10,427 nt of DNA from Gonium pectorale (taxonomy: Eukaryota > Chlorophyta > Chlorophyceae > Chlamydomonadales > Volvocaceae): the NCBI GenBank assembly GCA_001584585.1, contig LSYV01000017.1:1605226-1615652 (forward strand), in the 5' to 3' direction. Position numbers and translations under genes: made by a program. The notes beneath the pieces are model-generated. The model made no database searches, had not been told where the DNA came from, and was given only the letters and a program-made list of their open reading frames with translations. Each line of letters begins with the position of its first letter. Positions within the stretch are counted from its first letter, which is position 1. Shown piece by piece: positions 8,901 to 10,427 of this stretch.

Positions 8901-8992
8901 TAGAAGCACGATGCATATTGCACCATGCGTGTCGAGAATGCGCCGAACCAGGAGGCATACTCCCTGTAGCGCGACCACGAGCCGCCAGTCAT
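5981..8992 (-). CDS. IMP1: Mitochondrial inner-membrane protease subunit 1-like (S26 signal peptidase family), complete, 6 exons
   Basis: Exons in transcript order: 8992-8897, 8684-8561, 8336-8266, 7618-7562, 6915-6805, 6037-5981. Splicing at GT-AG sites gives 171 codons plus TGA (5983-5981), a normal family length. Exon 2 carries GPSMYPTF with the catalytic Ser (residue 47), then GDLVIAEAV. Exons 2 and 3 join through a split Gly codon to give GDVVICTRPVDP, then IIKRVTAV with the catalytic Lys (residue 91). Exon 4 is GEEVLLYPDREH. Exon 5 is VPPGHVWLQGDN, then SLDSRQYG and the RGRVVLQ end. Exon 6 starts VWPRLKW, the usual family ending. The ATG at 8992 is the first after an in-frame TGA at 9052-9050, and the N-terminus has a weakly hydrophobic aromatic segment that could be the membrane anchor. 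By family, this protease removes sorting signals from proteins facing the intermembrane space, paired with IMP2. The IMP1 rather than IMP2 assignment rests on overall similarity. Confidence 0.9.
6741..6800 (-). repeat. GGGGC-type 20-bp tandem repeat at the start of IMP1 intron 5
   Basis: Three 20-bp units, the third with one T-to-G change, are built from CCCCG pentamers on the plus strand. In the IMP1 transcript they are G4 runs (GGGGCGGGGC...) beginning three bases after the splice-donor GT (6804-6803). Confidence 0.95.
7041..7080 (+). repeat. 10-bp tandem repeat (TGGTTACGTG) in IMP1 intron 4
   Basis: Four units in exact register, with single changes in the second and fourth, lie within the 646-nt intron 7561-6916. 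Confidence 0.9.
7389..7437 (+). repeat. Alternating CA/CG/TA microsatellite in IMP1 intron 4
   Basis: A run of mostly alternating purine-pyrimidine steps (CACACACACGCGCGCA, then CATATATATACACAC) could adopt left-handed DNA. No coding function. Confidence 0.8.
7619..8265 (-). other. IMP1 intron 3, no other gene seen
   Basis: A 647-nt intron between the GTGCGG donor and the CCCCCAG acceptor. It contains a 10-bp direct duplication (GGCCGTGAGG/GGCCGTGAGC, 7851-7870) and short open frames without motifs. Confidence 0.7.
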
Positions 8993-9072
8993 CGAAGTCA
9001 GGTTGCAGGTCCAAGCGCAGCGCGTGTCGCGTGTCAATCGGGAGCAAGCTCAACGTCGAGGCAGCATCGCTC

Positions 9073-9108
9073 CTAGGACCATTCGCTAGCCTAGGACCAT
9101 TCGTTAGC
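9073..9108 (+). repeat. 18-bp tandem duplication upstream of IMP1
   Basis: Two adjacent copies of CTAGGACCATTCGYTAGC differ at one base. They lie 81-116 bp upstream of the IMP1 start codon, so in its 5' UTR or promoter. A second small duplication, AAAGGCACTG (9139-9148 and 9155-9164), follows. Confidence 0.9.
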
Positions 9109-9472
9109 GTACTGAACCTGCAATCGGCTTCGGAACAAAAAGGCACTGATAACGAAAGGCACTGCCAACGACCTTAAATGTGGGCTACGTTTTGTTTGAC
9201 AGGGATGCTGCAACAAGAGTCTATCGTTTCAGTAGAGCTGCCTGAGCGTTCTGCTCGTCCCAGCTGATCCAAGTCCTGGAACCCAACGTCTCCGGACTCC
9301 TTTTGCCCAAGCACCCCCCCCCCCGATTTGCCTCGCGGGGTGCTTCTGTAAATTTGTTGCTTCAAGTCGGTCTAACAGCTCTATTGCGGCCAGGTGCAGT
9401 TGGCACCCTGGGGCAGCAGCTTGGACCTGTCCCGCCGCCGTAAAGGCGGGTGCTAACGGCACTGACCCAGCC
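9109..9472. other. Spacer between the IMP1 5' flank and the retroelement fragment
   Basis: No gene recognised. It presumably includes the IMP1 promoter (minus strand). At 9309-9345, AAGCACCCC and GGGGTGCTT can pair across a 19-base C-rich loop, with a TGTAA at 9347-9351 immediately after. Just before 9473, CTAAC followed 10 bases later by CAG looks like a branch point and splice acceptor on the plus strand. Confidence 0.45.
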
Positions 9473-9733
9473 TCACACGGAGGCACACTGCCAGTTTCCG
9501 CCAGCAATCTCTGTCTCTGGGGAGCGCACGCTGGAGCCCGTGTTCGCGCACCCTGCGGCCCTCAGGATGGATGTGGTGCGGCAGCTGGCGGCGTATGCTG
9601 CTGAGCGGGCTGCGAAAAAAGAGAAGCCTGTGAGGGCGTGGCTCGAACCACCGTCAGCCGATGCCCCGCTGACCGACGTCGCAGTTGCGCCTATCGGTTG
9701 AGGCAGCAGCGCCTTGCCTGATGGTGAGTGTGA
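9473..9733 (+). pseudogene. Frame-disrupted upstream part of the retroelement ORF
   Basis: One frame is open from before 9473 to TGA 9699-9701 and includes VFAHPAALRMDVVRQLAAYAAERAAKKEKPVRAW. Another frame then reads MREWRLRAVL (9736-9765), directly before YNAPLWGNP of the downstream frame. The three pieces sit in different frames, suggesting a degraded element with indels, though introns (a GTGAGT occurs at 9724) cannot be excluded. The link to the reverse transcriptase is by position and text style, not by a recognised domain. Confidence 0.35.
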
Positions 9734-10427
9734 GCATGCGGGAGTGGCGGCTGCGGGCGGTGCTACAATGCGCCGCTGTGGGGCAACCCGTTGCTCCCCA
9801 ATGCGGGCGCGGTGGGCCGCCGGCCTGGGCTGGAGGCGCTCCACGGCCCTCTCGCTGACTGCCGTCGCCTGCTCACCGTCGGCGATGCCGTGCGGGTGGA
9901 CGCAGCTCTGCAGGACCGCACCTTTGCGCGCGCAGCCGTCTCGTCCCTCCTCTCCGACATCTCCCCGGCCTGGCTCACTGCCGCCCGCCTCACCCTTGGG
10001 CGCCTGGCGGCGCCTGGGCCGCCGCCTGCCCCCCCACCTTCCCCGGACGAGGTTGCTGCCCTCCTCCTCTCTCGCCTGGGTTGGCGGCTGTCCGGTGACA
10101 CGGTGCTGCGCCTCGCGACTTTTACGGTCAGGGCTGGCACCCAGCTGCAGCTTGGGGACCTAGCGCGGCAGCAGGGGGCCTGCCATGCTGCGTACGTCCG
10201 GGAGGCTTTGGGGCTGCCGCCCGGGGCGGTGGCCCCGGCCGCTGACCTCACCTCCCTTCGGTCGGCCTTCCCGCGGCTCTGGCGTCAAGTCAAGTGGGAG
10301 CCCAAGCACAAGGAAGTGTTCTGGCGGCTGGCTATTGACGGGGTTCCGATGCCGGGTAATTCGCACTTGCCAACCGTGCCGCGGGAGCGGTGTGCCTGTG
10401 GGGCCGCGGAGGCTGAGGCCTCCCCAC
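9734..10427 (+). mobile_element. Non-LTR retrotransposon reverse-transcriptase C-terminal region with zf-RVT-like domain (partial, runs off the window)
   Basis: The frame is open for 231 codons from a TGA at 9731-9733 to the window end and has no ATG at its head. YNAPLWGNPLLP (from 9764) resembles the W-x-NP segment after the polymerase core in L1-type elements. The end, WEPKHKEVFWRLAIDGVPMPGNSH then RCACGA (Cys codons 10391-10399), matches the pattern of the reverse-transcriptase zinc-binding region (W-R-L...D...P then CxCG), whose remaining ligands would lie beyond the edge. Such fragments are common in chlorophyte genomes. The polymerase catalytic motif and endonuclease are not in the window. 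It is either 5'-truncated here or decayed upstream. Strand and frame are clear; the family assignment is from motif memory. Confidence 0.65.

Noticed and set aside
8538..9146. 202-codon minus-strand frame as a single IMP1 exon
   Set aside because: It includes exon 2, but its upstream part is intron. The true exon 1 is in another frame, with a GTGAGT donor at 8896.
9229..9507. 92-codon minus-strand frame with a helical-looking stretch
   Set aside because: No recognised family; it crosses the poly-C hairpin, and low complexity nearby makes chance more likely.
1..10427. CRISPR array, tRNA, rRNA or prokaryotic operon
   Set aside because: No spaced identical repeats, no tRNA- or rRNA-like sequence seen, and genes are intron-split and eukaryotic in type.

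Overview
The window looks like nuclear DNA of a green alga, most likely a volvocine or other chlorophycean species. The signs are high GC content, short GT-AG introns in every gene, a long Ser/Pro tract of the hydroxyproline-rich cell-wall type fused to an enzyme, and TGTAA polyadenylation signals downstream of stop codons. Nothing looks bacterial: there is no operon layout, and the genes are only readable after splicing.

Layout. (1) 171-2989, plus strand: the 3' part of a papain-family (C1A) cysteine protease gene whose 5' end, with the catalytic Cys, lies left of the window. Six exons join in frame. They encode the second half of the protease domain (His and Asn motifs), a Pro-rich stalk of about 150 residues and three small Cys-rich CGDGxC...DCG modules. 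A TGTAA signal follows at 3159. (2) 3213-3643: two short stretches of unclear status. One resembles the N-terminus of an LTO1/Yae1-type protein broken by a frameshift; the other is an unrecognised 63-codon reading frame. (3) About 3650-5340: no gene recognised, with a 10-bp minisatellite and two short palindromes. (4) 8992-5981, minus strand: a complete six-exon gene for an IMP1-like mitochondrial inner-membrane protease subunit (S26 signal peptidase family, 171 residues), with its candidate TGTAA near 5355. Its introns are full of simple repeats. (5) About 9473-10427, plus strand: the C-terminal region of a non-LTR retrotransposon reverse transcriptase, ending in the zinc-binding zf-RVT-like region and running off the right edge; its upstream part appears frame-disrupted.

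The protease and IMP1 genes converge on the central spacer. They share no evident pathway: the first product is probably secreted or wall-associated, the second mitochondrial. No new multi-gene system is apparent. The most notable items are the modular architecture of the cysteine protease, its symmetric phase-1 module exon, and strong secondary-structure potential at a splice donor in each of the two spliced genes.
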